A stretch of 64,000 nucleotides of DNA from Paenibacillaceae bacterium. Its GTDB lineage: Bacteria; Bacillota; Bacilli; Paenibacillales; NBRC-103111. The DNA is taken from assembly GCA_029256185.1 (NCBI GenBank), contig JAQSYI010000020.1, forward strand, positions 1 to 64,000, read 5' to 3'. Both the position numbers and the translations under genes were made by a program. Shown here piece by piece: positions 25,482 through 35,900 of this stretch; position 1 is the stretch's first letter, and each line of letters opens with the position of its first letter. The notes under the pieces were generated by a model that did not search any database, was not told the DNA's origin, and saw only the letters and a list, made by a program, of their open reading frames with translations.

Positions 25482-26387
25482 CTATACCCGCTCCCGCTGA
25501 ATCCAGACAAGCCCGGCAGCCATAAATGCTGCCCCGGCGATCTGCCAGACCTTCACACTCTCATCAAACAGGATGAATCCGGCCACAACTGCGGCCGCCG
25601 GCACCACATAGCGGAAGAAATTGGAGCGGGTGGCGCCCACACGGTACATGCATGCATTCCACATGAGAAAAGCCACAACCGTGCTTAGAAAGATGTTGTA
25701 GAAAATGGTCAGCCAAACTCCCGCCCCCATTGCCGTCCACTCCACCTCGCCCCATGTGCCCCGGGTCATGGGCAGCATGAACAGAGCGCCGAAGGCCAGG
25801 GTCCAGGTTGTCACACGCAGGGCGGAGTATCTCCGCATCAGGCCCATGCTGGCCAAATTGTACAGCGCCCCGATCAGACTGGCGCCAAGCGCCATCAGAA
25901 TCCCCTTCAAGCTCTCCGGGGATAAGTCAAGACCTTCACCGCCGCCCAGAATAACAAAAGCCACTCCCACAAGCGAAATGGTGCCCCCCTGGATAATCCG
26001 TGCCGAAATTTTCTCCTTGGTGAACAAGGGAGCGAACAGCGCGGCAAAGATGGGCCATGGCGCCACATTCAGCAGCGAAGAATTGGCCAGGGTAGTGTAA
26101 CGGATGGAGAACATGACGAGCAATTCCAGGCAAGTAATCCCCATCAGCCCGATGGCTGCAAGCTGCAATGCATCTTTTAGAGGAATGCCTACGCTTCCTT
26201 CCCTGTACCATAGCAGCACAAAGAAGAAGGGCACCGCCCCCCCGAAACGGATAAAGGCAAATAAAACAGGATCAAAGGTATCCATAGCGAATCTGGATAA
26301 GGCGAAATTGGTGCCCCAGATGGCCGCCACCAGAATTAATCCTGCGTAAAACCAAATATTGCTTCGTTTCATTGCTTGTTTGTACAC
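25482..26387 (-). CDS. EamA/DMT-family transporter
   Basis: 301 aa with ten hydrophobic segments in two EamA repeats; the second begins near SLKGILMALGASLIGALYNLASM. The phrase IWGTNFALSRFAMDTFDPVLFAFIRF is typical of the first repeat. Members export metabolites or amino acids across the membrane; the substrate cannot be told from sequence. The frame starts with GTG at 26387, with ATG five codons later as alternative. It is monocistronic, flanked by terminators on both sides. Confidence 0.87.
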   Translation of the reverse strand: MYKQAMKRSNIWFYAGLILVAAIWGTNFALSRFAMDTFDPVLFAFIRFGGAVPFFFVLLWYREGSVGIPLKDALQLAAIGLMGITCLELLVMFSIRYTTLANSSLLNVAPWPIFAALFAPLFTKEKISARIIQGGTISLVGVAFVILGGGEGLDLSPESLKGILMALGASLIGALYNLASMGLMRRYSALRVTTWTLAFGALFMLPMTRGTWGEVEWTAMGAGVWLTIFYNIFLSTVVAFLMWNACMYRVGATRSNFFRYVVPAAAVVAGFILFDESVKVWQIAGAAFMAAGLVWIQRERV

Positions 26388-26428
26388 TCCATTTCCGACT
26401 GTTTTCTGCTCATCATATCATACAAATG

Positions 26429-26455
26429 AAAAACTGCCGAGAATTATCTCGGCAG
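26429..26455 (-). terminator. terminator after the FAD oxidoreductase gene
   Basis: On the minus strand CTGCCGAG and CTCGGCAG form a perfect stem with a short loop, followed by TTTTT. It stands 92 bp past the stop codon of the oxidoreductase. Confidence 0.8.
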
Positions 26456-26546
26456 CCTATAGTCGGGCCAATCCGCTGTGCAATTCTGCTGTTGCCCTCT
26501 GAAAGGAGTTCCCGTCAAATGAACTTCCTAATGCCAGGGGGGAGTT

Positions 26547-27926
26547 CTACTCGGAGCGGCCTTGAGCCAGAACAGCAGCAGCTTCATGAGCTTCGCCCAG
26601 CCACGCCCCCTGCTGGACCAAAGTGCGCTGCAGCAGACTGATATCCACTTGGCGGGAGGTCAGACCGCCCGACTGCCCGGCAAGCGACGCGGCAATCCCT
26701 GCAGCCTGGCCCATGGCGAAGCAGTTGGGCATAACCCGCAGCGAACCTTGTACAGCGCGGTCCGAAGAAGCCGCTCTGCCGGGAACCCACAGATTATCCA
26801 CACCCTTCGGCAGGATACAACGGTAGGGAACACCATGGGATTTGCCGTGGGGCAAGTGATGGAAGCGGATCTGGTCCTTGCTGGTTGCCATATGCACATC
26901 AATGAAGTAGGAGTTGCGGGCGATATCGTCAGGAAATTCACGCATCTCGATAAAGTCCTCGGCCTGAAGCACATAGTCCCCCTCGATTCTCCTGGTTTCC
27001 CGGATGCCGATCTGTTCACCTGTAGCCACTACGTGGGCGTTCTCGAAGCCGGGCACATATTTCCGCAGGAAAGCCACCTGAATTTCCACCAGCTTCCGGC
27101 CTTCAATGGCGCCCCGGGTCAGATCCTCCGCTTTGGTGCCGTCTACACCGAACACATGGCCGAAGTTTACGCCTACCAGATCATCGGCTACCCAAGCAAA
27201 GCCGGATACCTCCTTGCGCCCTTCGGGCAGATCACCGTTCTCCTGCGCTTTGACAACCGCCTTGTGAATCTGACCGTTATCCCCGCTCTCCTTCAGATAT
27301 TGATTGAACCGGGCCTTGTCTGTACGTGCAAGCAGATAGCACATGGTGCCGGGCTGCAGCTCACCCTTCTCCCCTCCCTTCTGGAAGGGTACACCGGCGC
27401 CGACTGCAATATCCGCATCGCCTGTAGCGTCAATAATATAGTTGCATTTCACCACGGACAGCCCCGATTTGTTGGCAATAACTACTCCCTCAATCAAAGA
27501 GCCTTTCTCATTCTTAAGCACCTGAATCACCATTGTATGAAAAAGCACCCGTGCGCCCGATTCCAGCACAGCATCATCATAAACCCGCTTCAAAATCTCA
27601 GCATCAATCGGAACCCAATCGAGAAGCTCACTGTACTTCTCCTGATACTCAGGCGGACACGCCTTCTTCATCCGCTCCAACAGCTCAAGCCCGATGCCGC
27701 GGATAACAGGCTTCTCATGGTCGGTATAGGGGCAGAAGGCCGGAACCAAGGACACCGTTCCCATGCCCCCCAGGAATCCGCGCTGCTCCAAAATCAAGGT
27801 TTTGGCTCCATTACGTGCTGCCGCCATCGCTGTGGCGATTCCCGCGGGACCACCTCCGACGACCAACACCTCCGTCTCAGCCGACACTGGCAGCTCTTGT
27901 CCGGGAAGCTTCCATGTTCCACTCAT
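26547..27926 (-). CDS. FAD-dependent oxidoreductase (FAD_oxidored family)
   Basis: 459 aa. N-terminal dinucleotide fold VLVVGGGPAGIATAMAAARNG, then EQRGFLGGMGT, and the second FAD contact IIDATGDADIAVGAGVPF at about residue 165, the typical set of the PF12831 family. The C-terminal part has GRAASSDRAVQGSLRVMPNC. These proteins often occur in carbohydrate clusters and oxidise sugars or related alcohols, but few have a known substrate. GAGG stands ten bases before the ATG. It is transcribed away from a LacI regulator across a 129-bp gap, so that regulator is its likely controller. Confidence 0.87.
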   Translation of the reverse strand: MSGTWKLPGQELPVSAETEVLVVGGGPAGIATAMAAARNGAKTLILEQRGFLGGMGTVSLVPAFCPYTDHEKPVIRGIGLELLERMKKACPPEYQEKYSELLDWVPIDAEILKRVYDDAVLESGARVLFHTMVIQVLKNEKGSLIEGVVIANKSGLSVVKCNYIIDATGDADIAVGAGVPFQKGGEKGELQPGTMCYLLARTDKARFNQYLKESGDNGQIHKAVVKAQENGDLPEGRKEVSGFAWVADDLVGVNFGHVFGVDGTKAEDLTRGAIEGRKLVEIQVAFLRKYVPGFENAHVVATGEQIGIRETRRIEGDYVLQAEDFIEMREFPDDIARNSYFIDVHMATSKDQIRFHHLPHGKSHGVPYRCILPKGVDNLWVPGRAASSDRAVQGSLRVMPNCFAMGQAAGIAASLAGQSGGLTSRQVDISLLQRTLVQQGAWLGEAHEAAAVLAQGRSE

Positions 27927-27950
27927 TTATGCTCATCCTCTCTGCTCAAG

Positions 27951-27978
27951 TTTACCTTCACCTTTCTACAGCTATACT
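27951..27978 (+). promoter_or_regulatory. possible promoter of the LacI-type gene
   Basis: TTTACC and TATACT are separated by 16 bases, about 75 bases ahead of the GTG start. The region between the divergent genes has no clear palindromic LacI operator. Confidence 0.4.
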
Positions 27979-28055
27979 TTATAATAAAAGTAAGCTTTCG
28001 TTTAGTTATCATTTTGTTAACATTTTGAATATGAACGGTGAAAGGAAATTTGCAC

Positions 28056-29123
28056 GTGAATCGAAAAAAAGTGACCATGGAGTCGATTGCCAAGGAGCTT
28101 GGGCTCAGCCGGATTACCGTCTCCAAGGCGCTGCGCGGACTTCCCGGCATGTCTTTGGAGACTCGCAGAGCCGTTCTGGCTCTGGCGGACAAAACCGGAT
28201 ATTTGACAAAGGAAAGAAAAGAAAGCGAGTTATTCGACCACACTTCTTTAATGTCCCTCCAGCCAAGGCGCTTTATGATGGTGCTTCAAGACAAGCAGCC
28301 TTCTTTCAGTAACATTCATATGGAGCTGATCAAGGGACTGAACGAACGGTATCAGGAAAGCAACTATCAGGTTTCCCCCATCTTCATGAATCCGGCGGTT
28401 TCCAAGGAGCCGGCCGCTTTTCAGGAGTGGGTCGAGCAGAACGGTATAAACTACTCGGATGGGATATTTATTCCGCCGATGATGCCTCCCGATTTGGAAG
28501 AACTGCTCCTCAAGCTGCCCGTTCACCGGATTCTGTTTAATTTCCCTCCAATCGGAGCGAATGTGGACAGTGTAATCTGGGATGTATATGATTCCGTCAG
28601 GCAAGCCGTCCGGCTCCTGATCTTGAAGGGACACCGCAATATTCTTTATATTGGCGATATAACCAGTGCCCGCGGCTTCCGGCTGCGCTGGTTAGCCTTT
28701 TGCGAGACTATGGCGGAATATGGCTTAGCTGTTGATCCTGTCTCCCATCTCACCGCTTCCTTCGATGGCTCAGAGCAGTGGCAGCAGCAATTCCAGCATC
28801 TGCTGCACCGCAACAAGCCGACAGCGATCTTAAGCGCAATCGAGCATAACCTGCCATGGGTTTATTATTTCTGCGGTCAGGCGGGGATGAGGATACCTGA
28901 TGATTGCTCCCTGGTCAGCCTGGATATTGCCGAGTCCCCGCCCACGCCAGGTTTAAGCTACTACCGGATGCCCATCCGGGAAACCGGCTACCGGGCAGCG
29001 GACCGGATGATTTGGCGAATCGCCAACCCCGGACTTCCTTATGAGCATATCCGGCTGCAATGCCGATATATAGAAGGAACCAGCATCCGCGGCGCACCTG
29101 CAAAAATAACCCCTCCAAAGTGA
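28056..29123 (+). CDS. LacI-family transcriptional regulator
   Basis: 355 aa. The N-terminal headpiece reads VTMESIAKELGLSRITVSKALRGLPGMS, a LacI-type helix-turn-helix; the periplasmic-binding-like effector domain follows, with FIPPMMPPDLEELLLKLPVHRILFNF and VSLDIAESPPTPGLSYYRMPIRETG. It should bind a sugar or related effector and control the divergent FAD oxidoreductase. GTG at 28056 is preferred: AAAGGA lies nine bases upstream; an earlier in-frame GTG at 28038 lacks a good site. Confidence 0.87.
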   Translation: MNRKKVTMESIAKELGLSRITVSKALRGLPGMSLETRRAVLALADKTGYLTKERKESELFDHTSLMSLQPRRFMMVLQDKQPSFSNIHMELIKGLNERYQESNYQVSPIFMNPAVSKEPAAFQEWVEQNGINYSDGIFIPPMMPPDLEELLLKLPVHRILFNFPPIGANVDSVIWDVYDSVRQAVRLLILKGHRNILYIGDITSARGFRLRWLAFCETMAEYGLAVDPVSHLTASFDGSEQWQQQFQHLLHRNKPTAILSAIEHNLPWVYYFCGQAGMRIPDDCSLVSLDIAESPPTPGLSYYRMPIRETGYRAADRMIWRIANPGLPYEHIRLQCRYIEGTSIRGAPAKITPPK

Positions 29124-29146
29124 CACTCTCTTCCAAGGCATGTTTG

Positions 29147-29770
29147 TCAGCGCCCCCGGATTCCCGCAAGCAGGATCTGAAAGTGGGCTAGAGCCTGCTC
29201 CTTCAGATCAAAGTCGGGATGCCGTATGCACCACTCATAGCTTATTCCGCGGATTGCTATCACTAAATGCTTGGTCAGCTCATCAAGCGACAGCGACGTT
29301 TTGAATTCTCCCCGGTTGATTCCCTGCTCCAGAACATTCGCAAATATCTGATACAGCCCTCTGCCATAGCCTTTGACCATCTCCGTGCCGACGCTCCCCG
29401 CGAGCAGCACCTTATAGACGATTTGCATCTTTTTACAGCCGATTGTGCCAGTCAGCACATCGGCTATTTTGGCGATTAGAGAAAGAAGCTTATCGGATGC
29501 CGCGGCGTCTTCGGGAAGTGCATCGACATGTGCCTTGTAGACCTCGTCCACCCCGCCCACATAATCGGTGAGGAAGGCGATAATCAACGCATCCTTTGAT
29601 TCAAAATGCACATAGAACGTTCCTTTGGATACCCCCGCGGCCTCCACAATAGCGTCCACGCTGACAGCGTCAAAGCCGCTTTCGCCAAATAACTGCCCGG
29701 CGCAATCAAACAATTTCCGTTTGGTTGTTTCTCCTTTAACCTTTTTACGCGCAGGTTTGTCATTTTCCAT
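29147..29770 (-). CDS. TetR/AcrR-family regulator
   Basis: 207 aa. The DNA-binding domain spans about residues 12-60: LFDCAGQLFGESGFDAVSVD and GVSKGTFYVHFESKDALI, a clear TetR helix-turn-helix. The ligand domain is generic. ATG at 29770 is chosen from GAGGAG upstream; the longer in-frame ORF reading back to 29842 would run through the operator and its own -10 region. Its promoter faces that of the SLH giant across a 24-bp palindrome that covers both predicted start points, so it most likely represses itself and the surface protein. The inducing ligand is unknown. Confidence 0.88.
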   Translation of the reverse strand: MENDKPARKKVKGETTKRKLFDCAGQLFGESGFDAVSVDAIVEAAGVSKGTFYVHFESKDALIIAFLTDYVGGVDEVYKAHVDALPEDAAASDKLLSLIAKIADVLTGTIGCKKMQIVYKVLLAGSVGTEMVKGYGRGLYQIFANVLEQGINRGEFKTSLSLDELTKHLVIAIRGISYEWCIRHPDFDLKEQALAHFQILLAGIRGR

Positions 29771-29790
29771 CGAATCTTTAGCTCCTCTTG

Positions 29791-29819
29791 TTGAATTAAG
29801 CTCGGTTGTGTTATATAAT
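29791..29819 (+). promoter_or_regulatory. promoter of the SLH giant
   Basis: TTGAAT (29791-29796) and TATAAT (29814-29819) are spaced by exactly 17 bases; transcription would start near 29826, inside the palindromic operator, and give a leader of about 104 bases. Confidence 0.75.
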
Positions 29820-29823
29820 GACA

Positions 29824-29847
29824 AAAATATGACTGCAGTCATATTTT
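29824..29847. promoter_or_regulatory. 24-bp perfect palindrome, TetR operator
   Basis: The half-site AAAATATGACTG is followed by its exact reverse complement. It lies between two opposed promoters, downstream of both -10 elements, so one bound TetR dimer or pair of dimers would block both start sites. Confidence 0.8.
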
Positions 29848-29856
29848 ATAGTTAAC

Positions 29857-29885
29857 ATTATAGCTCTGTTAATGTCTGAATTCAA
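29857..29885 (-). promoter_or_regulatory. promoter of the tetR gene
   Basis: On the minus strand TTGAAT (29885-29880) and TATAAT (29862-29857), again 17 bases apart and with the same hexamers as the opposed promoter. Start expected near 29850, so the two transcripts overlap by about 25 bases at their 5' ends. Confidence 0.75.
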
Positions 29886-29929
29886 GCAGTGAAGCACCGT
29901 ATTGATTGGGAAAACCCAGGAGGTGGACT

Positions 29930-32900
29930 ATGAAACAAAAAGGAAAAGGGATTGGAGCTCCTTGTTTCACCGCGGAGCGGAGCAATTTTCTGTGGAAGAG
30001 GGCTACAGCCCTTCTTCTGGCAATCGTCATACTGTTTTCCATGCTTCCCGCCGGAGCCCTCGCCGCAGAAATAACAGCTGGACTTGAGGATGAGGCGGCG
30101 CTCAGGGAAGAATTGCGGGCTGCTGTGGATGCCGCTGAATACCCAAACGGCGTTATTGAGTTGCTGACTCCCAATATGACCACGTCGGAGGATCTTTCAT
30201 GTGTGGAGTTCGCGATCGTCCGGAAGGGCCCTGCGAAAGGGCGTGCTTCCGTGATGCTCAAGGCAGTGGACGTCACCGCGAAATACGCGGAGGACTACAC
30301 GATCAGCATTCCTGGAATCATCGGGCAGCAGGTTCTGCCTGAAAACCCTGACACAGCGCCGCTGATCGGGAGCTTTGATGATAGCCCGACAGTGTTCTCA
30401 TCCGTGTATTCGGCAGTGCCCGGAGGCGAGATTCTCCTGGCACCGGACGCCGCTCTGCCGGAGAAGGACGCGGAGATCGGGGGCAATGGTCTGCGCGCCG
30501 CCCGGGATGCCTTCACAGGCACGAGATCCCAGCGGGCCAATTGGCGCGAGGCCGAGGCGGAGGAGGCGTCAGCCGCTCTCGACTCGCAGAAGAAACTGTA
30601 TGAGAAGCTGCCGGGCGTTACATACACCCTGACGTTTGAAGAGGGTGAATACCTGAAGAAGCTCCGGTTCAACACGATTGATGACGACATATCCGAAGAT
30701 GAGGAGCAGGTGCTCCTCGCCCTCTTGAACGTCACCGGCGCGGGGTTGGGCGAGAACTCTGCCGGTTATATGAATATTGTGGACAATGAGGACAAGGAGC
30801 CCCTTGTTTTTGAACTGGAGCAGAAGGAACTGTCGGTCACGCAAGCGGCCTATAGCGTAGACGTAACCGTTATCCGAACCTCAGGCTTTTACCGCTACGG
30901 CAGCATATCCGTTGGCACCTCGGCAGTGACCGCACAGCCGGACACAGACTATGTGCCGGTGCTGAAGGAGTTGGTCTTCGTTCCCGGACAGACCTCCCAG
31001 ACCGTAACAATCCCTCTCTTGGGAAGGAGCCTCGGAGCTGACAGCCAGCTTCTCGTGATGCTGGACCCTGAGAGCAAGCATATTGAGAATTCGCGGAATA
31101 CCCAAACCCGCGTGACTCTTGAGAGCGTCAAGAGCCGGGTACAGGCGCTTGCGCTTGCTGCGAGCACTCCCCTCCTCTCGGGGGCTGCATCCTCATCAAG
31201 CGGCAGCAGCAGGACCATCGAGATAATCGAAGGAAAGAAGTACCTTGTGGAAACCCTCACCCCGGAGGACGCGATAACATCCGGTTCCATGACCAACGTC
31301 AAGGATGGCTTCGCAACCGTGACTATCGATCACGACTTCTCGCTGTTTAAAGAGGTAGACCCCAGCAACGTTATCTATTTCCCGGCCAATCTGCAAGAGG
31401 TCGATTACGTCTCCTTCTCCTTAAAGGTCACCTCCACTGTTAAAACTCCTTTGAAGAACGGCAGAATCCCCAGTTGGCTTGATCTTTACAAGCAGAAAAA
31501 CCATGGATACTTGGAGATTGGGTCGGGGGATTATGACTGGGCCAACCCGCCGCATGACTGGAATGTTATTAATTCCAATCCCTTTTCTAAACAATACAAG
31601 GGCTATAGGCTCTTTATATTTCGCGGAGATCTTGTTCTAACTGAAACAACGCCATATGCGCTGAATAAAAAGACAGACCAGACAAAAAACAAGCTTTATA
31701 TGACCTACATACGGGATTACCTGGAACAAGGCAATGTTGTGCCGACTTTCCATGTAAAGTCAGTGAAGCTCTACAAAAAAACCAACACCATTGTCCTTAA
31801 GGATCTGCCGGAGGCCCCGGAGGCCAACGTCACACCCAAGGTCTGGACCTCCAAGCTCGCCTCGACCCCCGGCAAAGCGGTGTATGCCGGTGCCCTCACC
31901 TTCGGAGAGGAGTCCGATGTGTCCCAGCGGGAATACGGAATTCATGAGACTGTCTCGTTGCTCCCCCAATTCGCAGATACGCTGAGCGACTCGGGGAGAG
32001 CCGGAATTTATCTGTGGGGCTTCAAAATCGAGCGCAAGGGTGCGGGAGGCTACTACCAAGTCCAGGGGGATTCGCTGGACCTGTCGGCGCTGCATGCCGG
32101 CTCTCTGAAGGATGTGAACGGAAGCAAGGTATTGCTGAGCGAGGTGCTGATGAGCAATGATATCATCAGTCTGCTTCCCATCTACCGCGCCAGAACCGCC
32201 TTCGTGCAATTCAACTATGACGCAGCGTTGGGGGAAATGGCGGGGAATAGCTTCACAAGCGGCGATCTCCTGCGCATCGGCATGCTGGATACGGTCCGTT
32301 ACCGTCTTTCCGGCAAAAACGGAAAGACGGTAACAGGCATAACAGGCCTGGCAAGCAATAATCCGCAGAATAACTCTAACCAAAACAACGCTAGTCTCTG
32401 GGAGCAAATGCTGGCAACCGTAAGCAATGCTAACGCTATTCAAATGCTGAATGAATCCCGTCTTCTCCCTAATTACGAACCAATTGAACATGTTGGCGTC
32501 AACCCCGCGGTTTTGGGCGAGCTGGATTTTCTTCCAAACAAGACCTTCACCAAGCTGACAGGCGAATTCGGAGACAGTAGAATGACCGTCAAGGCGTATC
32601 CGGGCAGCCCTGATCAGGACAAGGGTGACATTGCGTATGTGCGGGAAGACGGAGCGGTCATTAAGGGAAACCGGAATAATGAGATTATCCTCTCCCCTAT
32701 TCAGAGAAACAAGAGCTATAGCTTTATAGCTGCTCCAGCGGATAAGAATTACCGCACCGTCTGGAATGACTATTCCGGGGACCTAGACGGGAATGGAGAT
32801 TTATCTTGGAAGGAAATGAATAACCTCGAGAAATATGAAGACAGCTTCGACCGTGTTCCTGTTGTTGGGAATAGTTATACATATATCCCCAGCTACGACA

Positions 32901-35900
32901 ACCCGCTCCTGTACTATTTCTTCGAGCCAAAAACCGTCAGCAGCACCCCCGTTCAGGTTCATGGCACGGTCATTCTCAGGGATCGGGATATTCTAAGCAG
33001 CAGAACAACTGAGGTCAAACTTAAGAATGTCGCAGTCAGTGTTAACGGCTATACTGCCACTACCGATGCCAACGGCTATTTTCACATTTCTAATACGGAC
33101 TTCGAAATCGGCAAGTATTATAATCTGGTACTGACTTATGGCGGAATCAGCTACACCACGCATATCAAATCGAACATGGCGAGCAGTCTCTACATCGATA
33201 TTGATGACAGCTTTACCATCCATGATTTCAGCGCCGCCGCCGTGAAGGATTTCAACAATATTGACAACCGGGACAAGGATTACCATTTCTCCTTCCAGGT
33301 GGACGCGAACAAGCAGGGGCTTACCGCAGCCAAGGCTCTTGTCAAAATCTACAAAAGAGATGATACGCTAAGGTTCGCCGAACCCCTCAGCGTCCTGCCA
33401 AAGAACGGCCGCTTCTCCTTTGTCTTCAACCCCGGAAAAGAAGGCGTTATGGCAGGAGACCGGATGGCGGTCCAGATTATCGGCGAGGATGGCTTCGCGT
33501 ACATGGAGCACAATGTAGGCTTTACCTTCAAGAAATATCTGAATACCTTCTCGCTGCTCAATTCCTTCAACACACCGGTTGCCCCATACTTGGATTTCGT
33601 AGGCACGGTCGATGCGGCCTTCGACCTGGGACTGGCCGGGAAAATGGACGATTACCGTCAGCAGCAGGGGGACGATCTCTTAATCGCCTTCGGCTTCTCG
33701 GACAAGTGGAGCAAGAGCCTCTCGGACAAAAGCCAGGTTGAGGGCGGCAACAGCTCGGCATCGGATCAAATCAAGAATGCCGCCAAAGGAGACGATGCCA
33801 CGAAGATGGAGAGTGTAAACTCCAAGGCCATAGACGAGAACGGCAAACAGAACCCGGCCAAGCTCACGTCGGACATGGAGTTCGGCATCTCCACCGCTCT
33901 GTACCTTCGCATGAAGTACCAGGGAGATAAGGAGAAGGCAAATTACGGAGAATACTACTTCAACGAGATGTTCATGACGGCAACGCTGACCGGCAAAGCC
34001 CCTGATGTACGAGTCGAACGGGTAACCCCCATGGGCGTAACCCTGTTCGTAGAGCTGGAGCTTAAGGGCCAGGTTACCGGAACGTTGGTCATCGAGCAGT
34101 ACGACTACAAGAGGTTTTATTTTGACGGGGACGGCCAGATTGATTTCAGCAAAGCCGATGACAGCGATCCCTTCCGGGATTTCACTATTTACGGTTCACT
34201 GGTTGTCCAGCCCTCCATTGTCATAACTGCAGGAGCCAAGGTGGACGGGGCGAAGGTCTCCATCTCGGGACATGCGGACTTTGACTTCCGGTTCTACACC
34301 TCCGGCAAGGGCCGGGGAGACGTTAAGCTAACTGCCGATATGACATTGGAAATCCTGATATTCAAATACACCTGGGGTTTGACGGAAAAATCCTACAATC
34401 TTTTCAGCTACGGGGTTGGGGCAGACATGCTCGCGGATACAAGCTTCCTGTATGAGGGTGCTTCAGAATATGAATTGGCTTCCAGAGACTATCTGGACAG
34501 ACGGAGCAGTTGGAGGGGTAACGGAGGCGAATTGCTACGCTCCGGCGGGGTTTCCACGCCACCCGCCAATGAACAGATCCTGCTGGAGGGTGTTTATCCT
34601 TATCCCTACACGCTTCTTGCCACAATTGGAGAAAACCGGCAGCTGCTCGTATTCCTGGATGACAATACCTCTCTCGACCACCACAACCGGACGCAGCTTT
34701 ACTACTCCGTCTACAACGGCAACACTTGGAGTCAGCCGCAGGGGGTGGACGATGACAATGCGCCGGACGACCTGCCTTGGCTGTATGATATGGGTGACAG
34801 AGTGCTGATCGCCTGGTCGAGCTCCACAGAGCAGATCACTGCGGGAGACGCCGTGCTGGACACGCTTAACAAGCGCAACATCAAATCACGCTTCTTCTTC
34901 AAGGACACACAAGCCTTCGGACCGGTGCAGAACGTGACCCATGAGACAGACGCGGACGCGTATTCCGATTCCGAGCCATACATTGCTTATACGAAGGACG
35001 CGGATACCGGAGCCCGGCATATGATGCTCGTCTACAAGAAATCGCAGTACCAGGGGACGAGCGTGGAAGGCGCAGCAGTTGGGGACATCATCAATCCCTA
35101 TTCGGCCCTTGCCTATCGCTTCTACGATTTTGAGCACGAACGCTGGGACGAAGCTCCGCCTGCCTCAGGCTTCTACGGCCAGGGCTTTATCAATCTGTCT
35201 GTCTATGCAGATGTGAAAGCGGGGCTGCGCGATCCCGAAAACGGCCATTTGTTAAGAGTGCCAACAGACTCGGACATTGTCCTGCGCGATCTGCCCTTTC
35301 ACGATCCCCTGGTCAGCGACTACAACGCGGCGGGGTATGAGAACTATGCCGTCCTTGCTTACGCTATGGATATGGACAACAATAAGGCCACAACAACAGA
35401 CCGGGAGCTGTTCCTGCAGCTATACGACTTCTCGGAGAATCTCTTCTACCCGGCCATCCAAATCACAGAAAACGCCGCTCCCCTTTACAACCTGGTCTTC
35501 GCTGAAGCAAACGATACGCTGTACCTGTTCTTCGGCGAGGATGGCGATATCAAGTCATTGGATGTCGGCTATCTGGTGAGCCAGGCACTGCTGCGCTATG
35601 AAATCACCGCTGCGGACACATCCACTCCTGTTATGATTTGGGATAAGGCTGTAAGTGATGCGGTAGCGGACAGGAGCATCGGACTATCGGGGTACAGCGT
35701 TGATGAATTCATGGTCAAGTCAACCGAAGAGAGCCTCTATATGGTCTGGAACGAAAGCGACATCGTTACAGCTCCCGGAGTCGATCCCCATTCGGCCGAG
35801 GCCGTGCTGCCCGAAAACCAGCAGGCCGAGCAGCATATCTACGCTGCCCGTCTGACTTTCGGAGAGCCGGAAACCGAAATGCTCTATGCAGAGGATGGCC

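Noticed and set aside
27979-28030. LacI operator between the FAD oxidoreductase and lacI genes
   Set aside because: AAAGCTT-type symmetry is short and off-centre; no convincing LacI palindrome with a central CG was found.
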